Source: Ceratothoa steindachneri
Taxonomy: Eukaryota; Arthropoda; Malacostraca; Isopoda; Cymothoidae
Direction: 5' to 3'
NCBI GenBank assembly: GCA_963969495.1
Contig: OZ018328.1
Location: 133,451,468 to 133,515,467 of the forward strand
Length of the DNA stretch: 64,000 nt
Part shown: positions 1 through 10,986 of the stretch, in pieces
Position numbering within the stretch: position 1 is the stretch's first letter
Layout of the letters: every line of letters starts with the position of its first letter
Program-made: the position numbers and the translations under genes
Notes under the pieces: model-generated
What the model was told of the DNA's origin: nothing
Databases searched by the model: none
What the model saw: the letters and a program-made list of their open reading frames with translations, nothing else

Positions 1-1010
1 TTTTTCCGGTAAGCAAGAATTAAAAAAAAAAATCAATAAACAATGATTGAAAGATTGTTAAATTATTAATTGCCTTTATTTGTAATACATGTTTGCCATT
101 TTATCTGGCAGTTTCTTGATACCAGCTTCAGAGAATGTGCATGGTTTTGCGGCAATCCATGCATATAGTAAAGTATGAATTTCTTTCGTAGATGAGTACT
201 TGCAACTATCCAACGAAGATTTAACTGAGATTAAACGGTTCAAATGCAGTGCCTGACTTATGCTATGCTTTATACATTAAATCAATCAACCGAATTTTTG
301 TTCCATAGAACACGAGGGCCATGAATAGAGTTATGTATTAAATAAATATACAGAACTTTAGTAACTAGAGATAGCATGTCGTTACAAGGCTAACTGTGTT
401 TATTAAACGGACAAATTTAGGTAGTTTTATACTAAATAACAACTTTGGGATAAATATGTCCATTGCTACTGGAAAGTAGAAAATCTGAACTTTAAAAAGT
501 CATTTAGAGGTAAATTTAAGATGGGGTTCATCGAACATTACCCTGCGGCTTTTACATGTACACTTATTACTATTTGTGCTAGTATAAGTTTTAGAATAAA
601 AAAAAAAGAGGCGATGGAGGGGAAAATGGGATCCTATGAACAAAAAAGAGGATGTGTTGCCTTTTTGTTAATTCGAATTAAAAGACAATGATATGACCCT
701 AACAAGTGACATTTCATTTATGCAAGAAAAAAATTATAACTGTAGACATGTTAAAGAGGATACAGGTACCTGAACAAGAAGAATATGAATAGGAACAACG
801 GAAAAGAATAAATAAAACATCAATAGAAGATCTCGTTAAACTTGAATGTTGGGTTGGGGTGAGTAAATTCAAAACCACAGCGAGAATTTAGGAATAAGAA
901 ACCAGTCGCAACTGTACGAGAAAGAGAAAAGAGAAAAGATCATAAGGTAACAATAATGCAAAAGAGGATTTGGATTCCTATCTTGGATCTTATGGAGGCT
1001 TATCACACGT
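1..1010. other. AT-rich intergenic DNA, nothing recognised
   Basis: No open frame of useful length, no tandem repeat and no recognisable transposon motif was seen on either strand. Confidence 0.5.
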
Positions 1011-1019
1011 TTGTGACAT

Positions 1020-1450
1020 TCATTAAAATCAATGTGAGAATTAATTTATTTCTCAGTGCAGAACCTGCTGCGAGGCTGCAGCACAATTCATTATACGCCT
1101 GAAAGATGGGGTGAGAAGCCTCTCTACTTGTTCTGTTGTTATCCGCCTGTCTTAGAAGACAATAGAGTTTGCGCCAAGAATGGGTCGGTCCTTGGTTGAT
1201 TTGCAGTGTGTTCTGTGGTTGTAGAGCTTGATTCTAGCGTGGCATGCTATGTTGCTATTACTGTACGTGTAGTCCGGGTGTGTAGGTGCTGATGATTCAG
1301 ACCTTTGTCGTATCTGCTGTTTTTACTCATTTGAATGCAAGCTGCCATCTGCGGCCACAGCTTCCAGGTTTGTTGTGTTGATGTCGTCTGTCTTCAAATC
1401 ATACCTGCAAATGTCTTTGTATCTCCGAGTTGTTTCTCTCGATGGGGTCA
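1020..1450 (-). pseudogene. LINE ORF2 3' end relic (C-terminal CHARI motif)
   Basis: Read on the minus strand, the segment begins with RRYKDICRYDLKTDDIN, followed by EAVAADGS, and after a frame change reaches ACHARIKLYNHRTHC. This order (RYKD..LK...I, then W/E..A.DR, then a terminal CxxC/CHARIGL.SH zinc-finger-like tail) is what I know from the extreme C terminus of a widespread animal non-LTR retrotransposon polyprotein. No upstream reverse transcriptase is recognisable here, so this looks like a 5'-truncated insertion. Stops and at least one frameshift show it is dead. The plus-strand ORF at 1375-1665 overlaps it and is its antisense shadow. Confidence 0.65.
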
Positions 1451-1669
1451 GTGGCACTGAAGTTCTTGAAAATTCTGGATTGATTACTCATCAGGATTCC
1501 CCTATCACCCCTGCTGCTGATGTCGAAAGGAAAGCAAAGCAATACTTTTCGCATCAGTTTGGTGGAGGGCGTGCCGGCAGGAAGCCTTCAATTACAACTG
1601 AACGCTCTAAAAGACCCACTCTGGATATTAGTTTTGTGCTGAGAAATATATATATTCTGTTTTGATATA

Positions 1670-3120
1670 GCTTTTATTCATTCATTTGGTCAGCGTAAAG
1701 AACACTACTACATACTACATCGATGTGAGGAAGGAAAGATCTAAGGCAAAAGATTCCCAGATTAGCCCAAAGGATTCTATGAAGACACGTTGTGACAACA
1801 GGTTCAATTAAATATACTTTATTAAGGTTACAGGTGATTCATTTCTACAAAAAGATTTCTACCAAATTAATAGCTCAAATATAGCAACTTAAACGATGAA
1901 AGAGACTACAAAAGAACAATCTCATAGTCTTGAGTATTCAATAGTGTGGACATGTGGACATGAGAAGAATTATCCTTATAGGCATTGCAATGTAGCTCTT
2001 CCCATCATGAAAAAACAATCTGTGTTTGCAACTTTGGGACGTAAGGCCCACTTCCGGCTGTTTTTATCGGTTTTTACATTGACTAACATCCGCATCCCAG
2101 TTTTTTATATTTATGTGATTTTCGAAAATATCCTGTCCTCCATCTTCAGTGAATACAAACACATTGTCAACGTACTTTGCTCTATATTACCTGATTTCAA
2201 TTTTCAAAGATTATAAAATTTTTAATCACGATGTATACTAGAATTTTTGTTATCATTAGCTCCCATACCTTAATAATTCCAGGTTACTAGATTTCCATGT
2301 AAAAAATAACGACTCTGAAGGAACTTAGTCAAATCTCTGAAACCTTTTTTCTTGAGACATCTTGTCATTTTTTCGATCAATACTTTATTCATATTAATTG
2401 ATTATATTATCATCTTACGAGGATCTTGTACAGTAAAGTTTGACGCTAGTTAATCTTTGGAATTTAATGAAGTAGGTAAAAATGTAATTTAAATTTAACT
2501 TTACTTTCAATCTTTATTTACAGGGGTCAGTCAAGCAAAAGAATCTTAAAACAGGCCAGCCACTCATGGTACTTTTAGGTATCAAGACTTTTTTTAAAAA
2601 TGCTATGAACATAGAGTGTGATAAAAACAAAAACACAGAACCTCCACGAAATGATTAACAACTAAATTATCCGTTTCCTACCGGGATAAAATTGTCTTTT
2701 TGTTCCGAGAGTTAACCGTTTCATCGAAGGACTTACGCCTCAGTGAATTAGATCCGATAGCTTGGAAAAAAAATAGAATCTTTTGTCTTGCCTCGTATTC
2801 CTTCAGCGAAGCAGAGAGATAATAGAATTAATTTTTAACAAAAAAATATATTAAAAGTCTATTTAGTTCACATGCATGATTACATGTCGTTTTATGTGCA
2901 TAAGATTTTTATGTAAACTTAACAGGATTACTAAAAGTAAAGATAAGCGATATTTGCGAGAAGATAAGGACACTCGTCAGGAAAAAGCAAGAGAGAGAAA
3001 ATAAATAAGAAAATTTATTGGAAAAAATGACAGCAAAGAATTATTTTTCTTAAAAGGAACCGTTAAGGGAATTTTAATTCAATTATTTAAATAATACAGA
3101 AAGGGAATTAGTTGTTATTG
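1670..3120. other. AT-rich intergenic DNA
   Basis: Only a 106-codon frame at 1896-2216 (+) without recognisable motifs. Nothing else was supported. Confidence 0.4.
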
Positions 3121-3129
3121 AATTGTTCC

Positions 3130-3500
3130 TATTAGCAGATGGCATCTCTGCTTCCTCCGAGCACTTGGGGTATTAAGGGAGAAAGTTTTGATCCTACACC
3201 CTGTGAGGGAAGTCCCGTCAATTAATTGGGGCAGCGCCTTCTATGAGGGGAGGGAGGCCGTTGCATGCTGCGGGGATTTGATAGCAGCTCCCTGTGAGAG
3301 TGGTCCATCTAACAACTGAGAAGCTTAAACCTCATTTGCATTGCATCCAGGTGTGGTGGTTCCACACAAGGATTGCACCCAGGTGTGGTGGTTCCACACA
3401 AGGATTACATCCAAGTGGGGTGGTCGTGTCATATCCAGTTGGAAATGAAGTTACCATTCTACAACTCTATTATTTTTTGCACTCTAATGGTTGCTTTAAT
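3130..3500 (+). mobile_element. VNTR-bearing dispersed repeat, copy A
   Basis: One of three related segments (the others at 55290-55680 and, inverted, 57290-57820). Shared landmarks in order are a block with AAGTTTTGATCCTACA, a G/C-rich block, a short tandem array built on GGATTGCA(T/C)CCAGGTGTGG, and then a tail containing TTGGAAATGA and an ACTCTAT-like stretch. This copy has about three units of the 32-bp array. It has no coding capacity. It is probably a non-autonomous element; the class is unknown because I found no clear terminal repeats or target duplication. Confidence 0.55.
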
Positions 3501-3765
3501 GGTTGCGAGATAGATAAATAAAAGAGGATTAAAAAGAAGGTTATGGATAACACATAATAAAATAACAGATTTTGCTAAATTTAAGGAGTGTTTTAACATT
3601 TAGGGTCATTCTTATACATGAAGCACTTGAGAAACAGACATAATGGATGAGTTGTGGTGGTTAATGAGTTAAAATTCCTTTTTTTCGTATTCAAGAATCT
3701 CTACAAACAATTATGTAAATACATCAGGAAACAAATTCAAAATTTAATAATCTAATCCCCACTTG

Positions 3766-4044
3766 GATCATTTTAACTCTTTTGGCTCTGTTCTTCACTC
3801 TTTCTTGCCTCTCGGTTTGACCTTGCTACCTTTGTTATAGCTAAATCTTAATGTGAATTCACCCATACATCTCCTACTTCCTCACTAGTGATTTCTTGTT
3901 TAGTGGCCGTCCTTTATCTTTTACTATTTATATATACCCTTATTATATTATTTTCTCTTGTAACTAGTTATCCTTGAGAATGAACTGAATAAAGTTCGAA
4001 AGTACTTGGAAGCACCTTTTCATTTTTCTGGCGGGACATTGCAT
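3766..4044 (+). mobile_element. PLE 3' end fragment, copy 1
   Basis: Near-identical, in the opposite orientation, to 14090-14366 and 31633-31940. At 31633 this sequence lies directly downstream of a GIY-YIG endonuclease relic, which identifies it as the 3' region of a Penelope-like element. The sense strand here is plus. It ends with a hairpin (GAACT/AGTTC), then GAAAGTACTTGG, then a CGGGACATTGCA end, followed at once by a simple-sequence tract. No coding sequence remains. Confidence 0.65.
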
Positions 4045-4062
4045 TCTCTCTCTCTCTTTCTT

Positions 4063-4128
<66 letters not shown>
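4045..4128. repeat. (CT)n-(TA)n-(GA)n palindromic microsatellite
   Basis: CT units, then TA units (about 4080-4108), then GA units of similar length. The tract is self-complementary across about 80 bp and could fold into one long hairpin. It starts where the PLE 3' end stops. Confidence 0.9.
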
Positions 4129-4129
<1 letters not shown>

Positions 4130-4422
4130 GGAAAGATAGATAGATAGATATAGTTCAGTTGTCAACGCGCGCACCACTTTTAATTCCTATCCCCTGTTTA
4201 CAATTCCCTTTTTTGTTTTTATAGTACTCGAAGATGGGCATGTATAACTCGAAACGTCGTAATATATGAATCCTGTTTTACTAGTATTTACTTTCATCCT
4301 TAACTTGTAGATCCGCCCCAATAGGAGCAACCCTTATGCGTTATCTTCTGGTGACTATAAAAAGCGCTCCTTCCGTGAGCTTGATGAAGAGCTTAGCTAG
4401 CTACAACACTGCTTTCATAACC

Positions 4423-4423
<1 letters not shown>
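4129..4423 (+). other. Possible PLE-related spacer
   Basis: Contains GAAGATGGGCATGTATAACT followed by CGAAACGTCG, a motif pair I associate with the downstream part of Penelope-like insertions. There is no open frame worth naming, and the assignment is weak. Confidence 0.3.

Positions 4424-4510
<87 letters not shown>
4424..4510. repeat. (TA)n microsatellite
   Basis: Uninterrupted TA dinucleotides. It lies at the 3' side of the minus-strand PLE relic that follows. The IYIYIY frames here are by-products. Confidence 0.95.
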
Positions 4511-4513
<3 letters not shown>

Positions 4514-4514
4514 C

Positions 4515-5180
4515 TTATACCACGTAGGTAAAAAAGAAAGATTGATTGGAGCTAGTACTTTCGTTGTGTTAACCTTTTCAAACTCACAATGGTTTATGAA
4601 ATAGAGAGACACCGTATTTATACAAAGCAATGTTTTTCATAATATAAGGTCAGATTTTTATGACCTTTGATAAATTGATTTGAGGAAGAAAGAAAACAAA
4701 CCGGGGCTAATATTTACATTTCTCTCCTTTGTGCTGAGATTAGGAACAATTCAAAGAAATTTCTGGTAATAAAATCATTTATGTGCATTATGGTATCTAC
4801 TTTTTTGACAAGTTAATCTGCTGATCCATCTTAAGCCTGTGTACGGCCAAAGCACTATTTGAATATCCCTTAAATACTACATTTTGATGTTGCTTAATTC
4901 TTACAGAAATATTTTTAGAAGTTTGACCTACATAGAATAAAATTACAATCGAAAACATTATTATCGTTCCTTGGGCTGTGTTCTATTAACATATTTTTTT
5001 AATGAATAATTGTATTTAAAAGTTAGACTTATATTAAATTGTTTTAACAATGGTACTTCAAACAAGAAATTATCATGGTAAGGTAAAAGTAATATGTTGT
5101 GTAAAGGTTCTGTTTTCCCTAACTTGCGGTTATAGAATTTTTTTTTTAGCAGTTTTCCCAAAAATATTTCGGGTAACATA
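4515..5180 (-). pseudogene. Penelope-like element, RT-EN linker and GIY-YIG endonuclease relic
   Basis: Read on the minus strand from 5179, the frame gives a linker with LLPYHDNF and FNISLTFKYNYSLKKY, then (around 4898-4960, with a frame change) FYVGQTSKNISVRIKQHQ, then NSALAVHRLKMDQQIN. The YVGQT...RI.QH pattern followed by NSALA.H is the GIY-YIG endonuclease signature of Penelope-like retroelements. The reverse transcriptase core is not visible, so the copy is 5'-truncated, and several stops break it. Downstream (4551-4595) is an AGTACTTTCG motif next to a TTGTG/CACAA stem, resembling the end of PLE copy 1, and then the (TA)n tract. It differs in sequence from the 31633 copy and is probably another subfamily. 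Confidence 0.65.
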
Positions 5181-5442
5181 GATTGAAGTCAATCTCTTCA
5201 ATTTATGTAAATTCTTGATCTACATCATCAAGACTACATATTCTGAGCGCAATAAGATATATTTTTAGAATAACCTAAATAAAAATGGACTTAGGATAAA
5301 TTTGTCGGTTTCCTGAAAATAGAAAACTTAAACCTGACTGGTTGTCTAATTATTAGAACATCAAGAAAGGAAGGCTATTATTTTCTTCTCCCTCTAAAGT
5401 AAATTAAATTTAATTGACGTAACCAATGAATTAATAAGTTGA

Positions 5443-5447
<5 letters not shown>
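5181..5447. other. Unassigned AT-rich DNA
   Basis: May be more of the decayed PLE upstream of the endonuclease. No motif was seen. Confidence 0.3.

Positions 5448-5532
<85 letters not shown>
5448..5532. repeat. (CA)n-(TA)n compound microsatellite
   Basis: CA units (5448-5474) then TA units (5474-5532). It ends exactly where the tRNA-like SINE begins. Confidence 0.95.
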
Positions 5533-5535
<3 letters not shown>

Positions 5536-5760
5536 CGCGTAGCATAGTGGTCTAAAGGGCAGTTTAATTGAGATCAAGGCGGTTGCTCGCTGCCTCATTG
5601 TGCACTGTTCGAATCCCACCCTTGCTCGGAATTTTTCGAAGAAAGAAATAACTTTTTCCGAAGAAAAATTATTCCGTTTTCTCTTTCTTGCTATTGCGGT
5701 GTGTTGGATATATATTCAGCAGCTCCACACCGCCGCCTGAATAAAGCATAAGACCCTGTT
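5533..5760 (+). mobile_element. tRNA-derived SINE (family 2)
   Basis: The first ~95 bp carry a good RNA polymerase III type 2 promoter: A-box-like TAGCATAGTGG near the start and B box GTTCGAATCCC about 65 bp later. The body continues with GGAATTTTTCGAAGAAAGAA and a near-duplicate of it, then CAGCTCCACACCGCCGCCTGAATAAA, which may be the 3' end. The spacing between the boxes is too long and the body too extended for a functional tRNA gene. The SINE call rests on the pol III boxes and the non-tRNA tail. Confidence 0.6.
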
Positions 5761-5784
5761 CAAAGAGGAGGGGCAGCATGGCGT

Positions 5785-6535
5785 CTCCCTCACTTGAGAG
5801 CCTGACAGACCATCTTGGTCTTTATGATACGAGAAAGGTCATATGGATGATACTCAAGCCAGTTGATGCTCTGAGTGTAGTGAAACTGGTCTTGGTAGAA
5901 TTTCTTTTCATATGAAAAGAAACAGGTTGCCTCCGGCTCAACAGGAGACTTCATGTTGTTCAGGAGCTTCTTTGCCTTCGTCAAGAGGTTCTTTCTGTCC
6001 TTGGTTGTCAAAATTTATGTTTTGCGCCTCTTGTACGAGGTGTAGCAAAGGTCCTCATTCATGGCCAGCATGATGGTGGCGACTCCAACACTTGTCTCTC
6101 CCGCTAAAGCCCGGATTCCCTTGCTCAGGTTTTCCATCAGCTTCTTCTGCTGTTCCGGAGCGCGAGCGCAGTCAGAGCGCCTGATATGTTCCTCTCTGCT
6201 GCCCACAGCTTCGTAGTCTTGGTTTCAGCTACCTACAGCTTCGTAGTCATGGTTTCAGCTACCCACATCACGTCTTACAGGCTTTACAGTGTTAAAAGAA
6301 CATTGAGCATCAGTCATAATGTCTGTATTTTGATACCCGGCGCGAATCATCATGATACAGGTAACTCTTTTCCAATATTCAGAATGCTTCCACAACCTCC
6401 ATGTCAGCTAACCATTTCTCAACTTTCTTTACTCTGTATGCTATCTAACGCCGTTGACTGTGTCACCGATACATCAAAATGTTCCTGAAATCCTGAAAAA
6501 ATGAGACAATAACAATCGTAAAAGTTTGCGCGAAC
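5785..6535 (-). pseudogene. mariner-like element, 5' half with N-terminal transposase (M1)
   Basis: The minus strand encodes, in two frames, a leader with REEHIRRSDCARAPEQQKKL, a helix-turn-helix-like part (AGETSVGVATIMLAMNEDL), CYTSYKRRKT, then KNLLTKAKKLLNNMKSPVEP, FFSYEKKFYQDQFHYTQS and IINW..YHPYDLSRIIKTKM. This order, ending with the first catalytic region (FFSDEKNF..DQ in relatives, with D and E in the motif), is typical of an arthropod mariner/Tc1-type transposase. Here the expected D is Y (FSYEK). The copy stops at IKTKM, so the catalytic C-terminal half is absent. The same leader occurs in M2 at 38300-39042. It is flanked by (TA)n tracts at 5474-5532 (beyond the SINE) and 6540-6577. 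Confidence 0.7.
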
Positions 6536-6536
6536 A

Positions 6537-6539
<3 letters not shown>

Positions 6540-6577
<38 letters not shown>
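6540..6577. repeat. (TA)n microsatellite
   Basis: TA dinucleotides bordering the upstream end of mariner relic M1. Confidence 0.95.
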
Positions 6578-6578
<1 letters not shown>

Positions 6579-6579
6579 T

Positions 6580-7535
6580 TCTTGTAGAGTTTTTAAACAG
6601 ACCTGTCTCGCTTTACTAATTCCCTAAGATCACTACCTAAGGTCTTTTTTCTCTTTTATTTTTCTCCCTCCATTTTGCCCAAGTATTTGTCCCTAATACT
6701 CCATATCTTTGATTGCATAAATTTCCCTTTATAAAAGTTTAAACGAAGTGCCAAGAATCCGGTGATAAGTCCTTTCAGGGTCTGCGATTTTTAGAAAAAA
6801 CATGACTGACACTTTTAGTTAGCGCCAGAATGGCCAAATTTCTCTCGAGCAACACATTGAATAAAAAAACGAGGAGGAGCAATCAGTGAATCCAAGCGTG
6901 ATAATTATAGGGGGGCTGGAGGTATTCCACATTCTAGCAATGCGGGCGCTAGTAGCAGTAGAGAGAGCTTAGAACAAGGTTGTTGACCTTGACATAGAAA
7001 AATGAAGTTGAAAACTTATAGGTATGTGTTTTTTTTACTCTCTGATTATTTCAAAAAGATTACAATCTTTCTTATAGTTTCTTCTAATTAAAAAATACGT
7101 AACTTAAATTTATAAATTAAATTTCGATTAAAATTCCTGAAGGAGAAGCAAAATTAATATTCACGCAGCTTTTCCTCCCTTGCCAATGGGAGCTTTTAGT
7201 TATTATTCAGACAGACGACACTCAACTAACGCATAAGCCCCACAAATAATTGGATGAGTTCTGAAAGTAAAAAAAATAAAGAGGGAAGGTAGGTAAAACT
7301 CAAAAGCGAATGAGTTAAATGAGAAGAAAATTACGGGCTAAAAAGCTGAACCAGTAAAATGATTTTTTTTTTAAGAGCCCATCTAGCGACTACCCACTTG
7401 GGCATAAGTCCTCGGAAACACGACAGCCTAGAACTAGTCTACAGTAAAATGAAGTCTATTATAAGATACCAGGTTGAAATTAGCTAATGCCTTAATCTAG
7501 AAGACTTATCAGAATTAACTTGAATTAAATAAAGG
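6580..7535. other. AT-rich intergenic DNA
   Basis: No supported feature on either strand. Confidence 0.4.
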
Positions 7536-7538
7536 GCA

Positions 7539-9126
7539 CTAGCATCCAAAACTTAAAAAGAAAAAAGTAAAATCTACATTTTTTATAAAAATCTCGTTTA
7601 ATTTCCATGAAAATTGCACAAAATAATTCGTTGAAATTTGTTTCTGATAAAGTCCAAGTTTTATTTCATAGAATAGAGGCTTTTAAAATGTTATGAGGAA
7701 AATAATGTGTATTGAAAGAAAGAATGCTTCCTAAACTAGACAGATAGCCCCTTAAAAAAAAATTCCCAAACTAGAAAACGATAAGTATAAATGTATCCAT
7801 AACAAGAAAACAACAAAATTATATCATAGAAAATTGGACAAAATATCAATAATTAGTTTGCTGGCCCTTGTTTAGAATGATTTGAGCATATCTTTTGGCC
7901 GCAGGACTTCCCCAATTTGTTGTATTGTTCTGGTTTAATTTTATTCCTTTTTTCTTACTATTTTTACCAAAGATCTTCAACATAACTTTCCCACCGAGTA
8001 TCTTCCATAAGTTTTATATCGGGCTTAAAACAAGTTTGCGCAGCCTTGTTCATCAAGTTGGATATTTTCAGCATCCACAAACTGTTTCAGCGTTTTTGCT
8101 ATGTGGCACAGAACATTATCATTCATGAAAACAGGCTCACGTATTACCTATTATTCTCTGAAAGAACCCACGTATTCTTTAAGCAAATTATTTTATACCG
8201 CAAAGTTTATTTTTCCGTTAAACGGATGCGTGGACAGAATCCGGAGATTGAAAACGCAACTTCTTCCGAATTTAACTTCCTTTCTTTTGCATGTGGGACT
8301 CAATCTTGTACCTGCACGACTCCTGACATGCTGCTTCTAATACGATCCAAACAAATAAAATTTGCTTTCTTCACTAAAAAACACTCTTTTTCTCTTTTCA
8401 CCATTCCATAGGAAATGCTCAGTCGCGAAATCCAACTTCGCCACTCTATTCCTTTTACCTATGAGTGGTTTCATAGCAGGGAAGAATGTTATGAGTCCCA
8501 CCTCTCTTAAGCGGCGTGAGACAGTCTGGCGAAACATATTTAGTTGATGTACTCGGCAACATGACGGAAAATCATGGTAGCCCTAATAAATCGGTCCCTA
8601 ATATGTTACACCTTACGATCTTCCCTTGGGGTGGGGTTTCGAGGAGTGGTCCATTTTCCTGTTAAACCCGCAGTATCCATTATCCTCATGGAACATTATT
8701 ATGCGCGGAATCACATTTTTTGACAGATTACAATGCTCCGAAATGTCAGACAGACTATTTTTTTTTCATTCTTCCACAGGAAAACCTGATTTCCGAAAGA
8801 TTTTTCGACCTTAACTCGTTTCATTATCCTGTAAAATCAGCAATACCATCAGTAGCAGTATAAAATACACTTGGGAAAATGTTGCTGTATATAAGTTACG
8901 AATTTGGGCGTATAAACTGGAAGTTATAAGTTGTTCACTAGTTTTGGACGAATCCTTTCTTCAAATATACATTGCTTTCTTGCTAACTTTTTTTTAGCCT
9001 TTGTTCTATAAAATGAAACTTAGGCACTTTAAAAAGCAAATTTCAAAGAATTTTCTCAGCAATTTTTCATGTAAATTAAAGAGTATTGTTAAATGTTATT
9101 TTAGCGAAACATTTTGTCTACTGGCG
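7539..9126 (-). mobile_element. Tc1-like transposon with long inverted arms
   Basis: About 7539-7790 and 8895-9126 are imperfect inverted repeats of each other (shared landmarks: TCTAGTTTAGG..GCAT, ATACACATT, TTCTATGAAAT, CAAATTTCAA, TTTTCATGGAAATTAAA in the left-arm orientation). They enclose a Tc1-type transposase pseudogene on the minus strand. The outer ends are approximate, because arm similarity fades near the termini and I could not fix a TA target duplication. Overall size of about 1.6 kb fits a Tc1-superfamily element with extended inverted repeats, as known for Tc3-like members. A third arm copy without transposase lies at 24296-24492. Confidence 0.7.
7870..8820 (-). pseudogene. Tc1-like transposase pseudogene (copy B)
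   Basis: From high to low coordinates the minus strand gives: an HTH-like start (KKNSLSDISEHCNLSKNVI), NMFRQTVSRRLREVGLITFF, KPLIGKRNRVAKLDFATEH, FFSEESKFYLFGS (first acidic region; relatives have SDESKF), VRSRAGTRLSPTCKRKEVKF, FMNDNVLCHIAKTLKQFVD (second catalytic Asp, relatives DNAPCH), and NLWKILGGKVMLKIFGK (after the expected DLNPIE motif). This is the standard domain order of Tc1 DDE transposases. Several stops and frameshifts make it inactive. It is the internal gene of the 7539-9126 element, whose arms lie on either side. Confidence 0.8.
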
Positions 9127-9183
9127 AAAATAATGAGATTGAATAAATACGTGGCGAAATTAAAAAAGTCATAGGATAGGTAC

Positions 9184-10330
9184 CTACTAACTTATAGAAC
9201 TCCTTCTAGCTCGAAGAATTGCAGGAACTCGACGTGGCGTCGATTCCACAAGAGGACAGAAGACCTCTGGAGAGATGCTGATCCATGCTGTCACAATAGC
9301 TGTCGTCAGTTCCTTAATATTTATAGGTGCTTGAACTTGGGTGCGAATAGAAGCTGTCCTTACTTTGTATAAATGCTCGCTTAGGTTGATGTTAGGAGAT
9401 AGGGGTGGCCACAAGATTCGTCGGAATTCTCCAGAATATTCCTCGAACCAATTGTGGGCAAGTAGAGCCCAATGGCAAGGTGCATTAACCTAATGGAATA
9501 TCGCTCCGGTGTTTGGGTACATGAAGTCCATGAATGAATGCAAATGATCATAAAGCAGGGCAATGTAGCGGTCACCGCTCAATAATGTGTTTAAGAAGAG
9601 TAGCAGACCCAGCCCATGCCACGTGAATACGACACACAGTAGTATTGAACCACTACCAACCTGCACGGTGCCTTGTTAACAACTAGTCGCATGGCCTCAT
9701 GGGCTCTGCACTAGACTTAAAACTTACCCTCAACCTGAAACAATTTAATTCGAGACTCTTCTGACCACGCCGTATTTTATAATTCCCCAGGATCCATTTA
9801 GCAAAGTCACAAGCTAAGGTGCGGTGCTGTTTCCTGTGTCGTGGTGCAAACAGAGGCATCCTGGTGGGTCTCATACTCCTATATCCTAAGGAAGGTGAAG
9901 AACACTGTCCTAACCTGATGAATATACCTCCTGCATCGAATTTGGATGCGATTTAAGCCACTGTTTGTCTGTTGTCATGGAAAATACTAGTAGCCAGACA
10001 CCGCTAGCCACGATCATTAAGCACCCGTGGTTGTTCAATAAGATGTTCACGATGGGTGGTAGTGCATTGCATGAGGAATTCACGGTACACACTTGGCACT
10101 ACGTAGATCGAGGGATGCTGATTGTTTGCGCATTTTTATTAATGGAATGTCCCCTCCGCCTTGCACCCACTAATCTGTTCCGTTCGAACTTCAATAATTC
10201 ACGTCGCCTTGATATGAACAACCTAGCCGGTGTTCGCGCTGATCTATGAGATGTTAGATCACTGCCGATACACGTCTAGGATTTTCCATGACGTCTCGGA
10301 ACGGTGGCACTGCTCACCATTACCTTAGCA
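9184..10330 (-). pseudogene. Tc1-like transposase pseudogene (copy C)
   Basis: The minus strand shows an N-terminal stretch (FRDVMENPRRVSAVI), then, after many stops, YSIRLMHLAIG/APCHWALLAHNWFEEY (second catalytic region of Tc1), LWPPLSPNINLSEHLYKVRT (third catalytic region; relatives read WP..SPDLNPIEHLW, here D is N and E is retained) and the C-terminal RRVPAILRARRSSIS. Length and order match a whole Tc1 transposase of about 340 codons, but it is heavily mutated and older-looking than its neighbour D. No clear terminal repeats were found. It lies immediately next to the long-arm element in the same orientation. Confidence 0.75.
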
Positions 10331-10339
10331 TACTGCTCT

Positions 10340-10980
10340 CCTATAACTTATGGCCCCTCAGTTTAAAAGTGGAAATATTAAATATTGGTACAATCTTCTG
10401 GCTCTCAAGGCGTAAGATTTGTATATAAAAACAAATAAACAAATTTGTCACACAGTAACAATAAAACAAAGTTATATCACAGTTTCGATTTCCAATTTAA
10501 TTTTCTCCCTTTCTATTCCTTCCCTTCAATGATAAGTAGAATGTATTCAGCAAATTATTTCTCATAATTTCAATTATATTAGTTTGTTACGTAGTTTATT
10601 TTCGCCATTGCTGACAATTGGAATACCTTGTCATTGGAAAAGGTATTAATATTTTAATTCTACTGTAATGAATACTTTTTATGTTAGATCACTTTTGATA
10701 CGAGATTTGTATAATCTGTGAATTGAATTTTTTCTAAGTGGTGTCTAATTTTTTGCTTGGCAATAAGTATATTTTTGACATAAAAAATATAATTTATCAT
10801 CTTTATCAATTCTCACAAGCTTTCATAGTTTCTGGAGATTAATTATTTTTAAACTGTCTCCTATTTCTATGTGCACAAACAAATAAGAAATATAAAAAAT
10901 CTACAGCTAATTTGATTTATATTTTCAAGTAATATTTATCAAACTCCTCATGTTACTTAACAACCGATGTTCTTCAGAGA
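10340..10980. other. AT-rich spacer between two Tc1 relics
   Basis: Contains a 12-bp match (TTATTTTCGCCA at about 10598) inverted relative to TGGCGAAAATAA near 9121. This might mark old termini of copy C, but is too short to rely on. Confidence 0.3.
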
Positions 10981-10986
10981 AAACAT

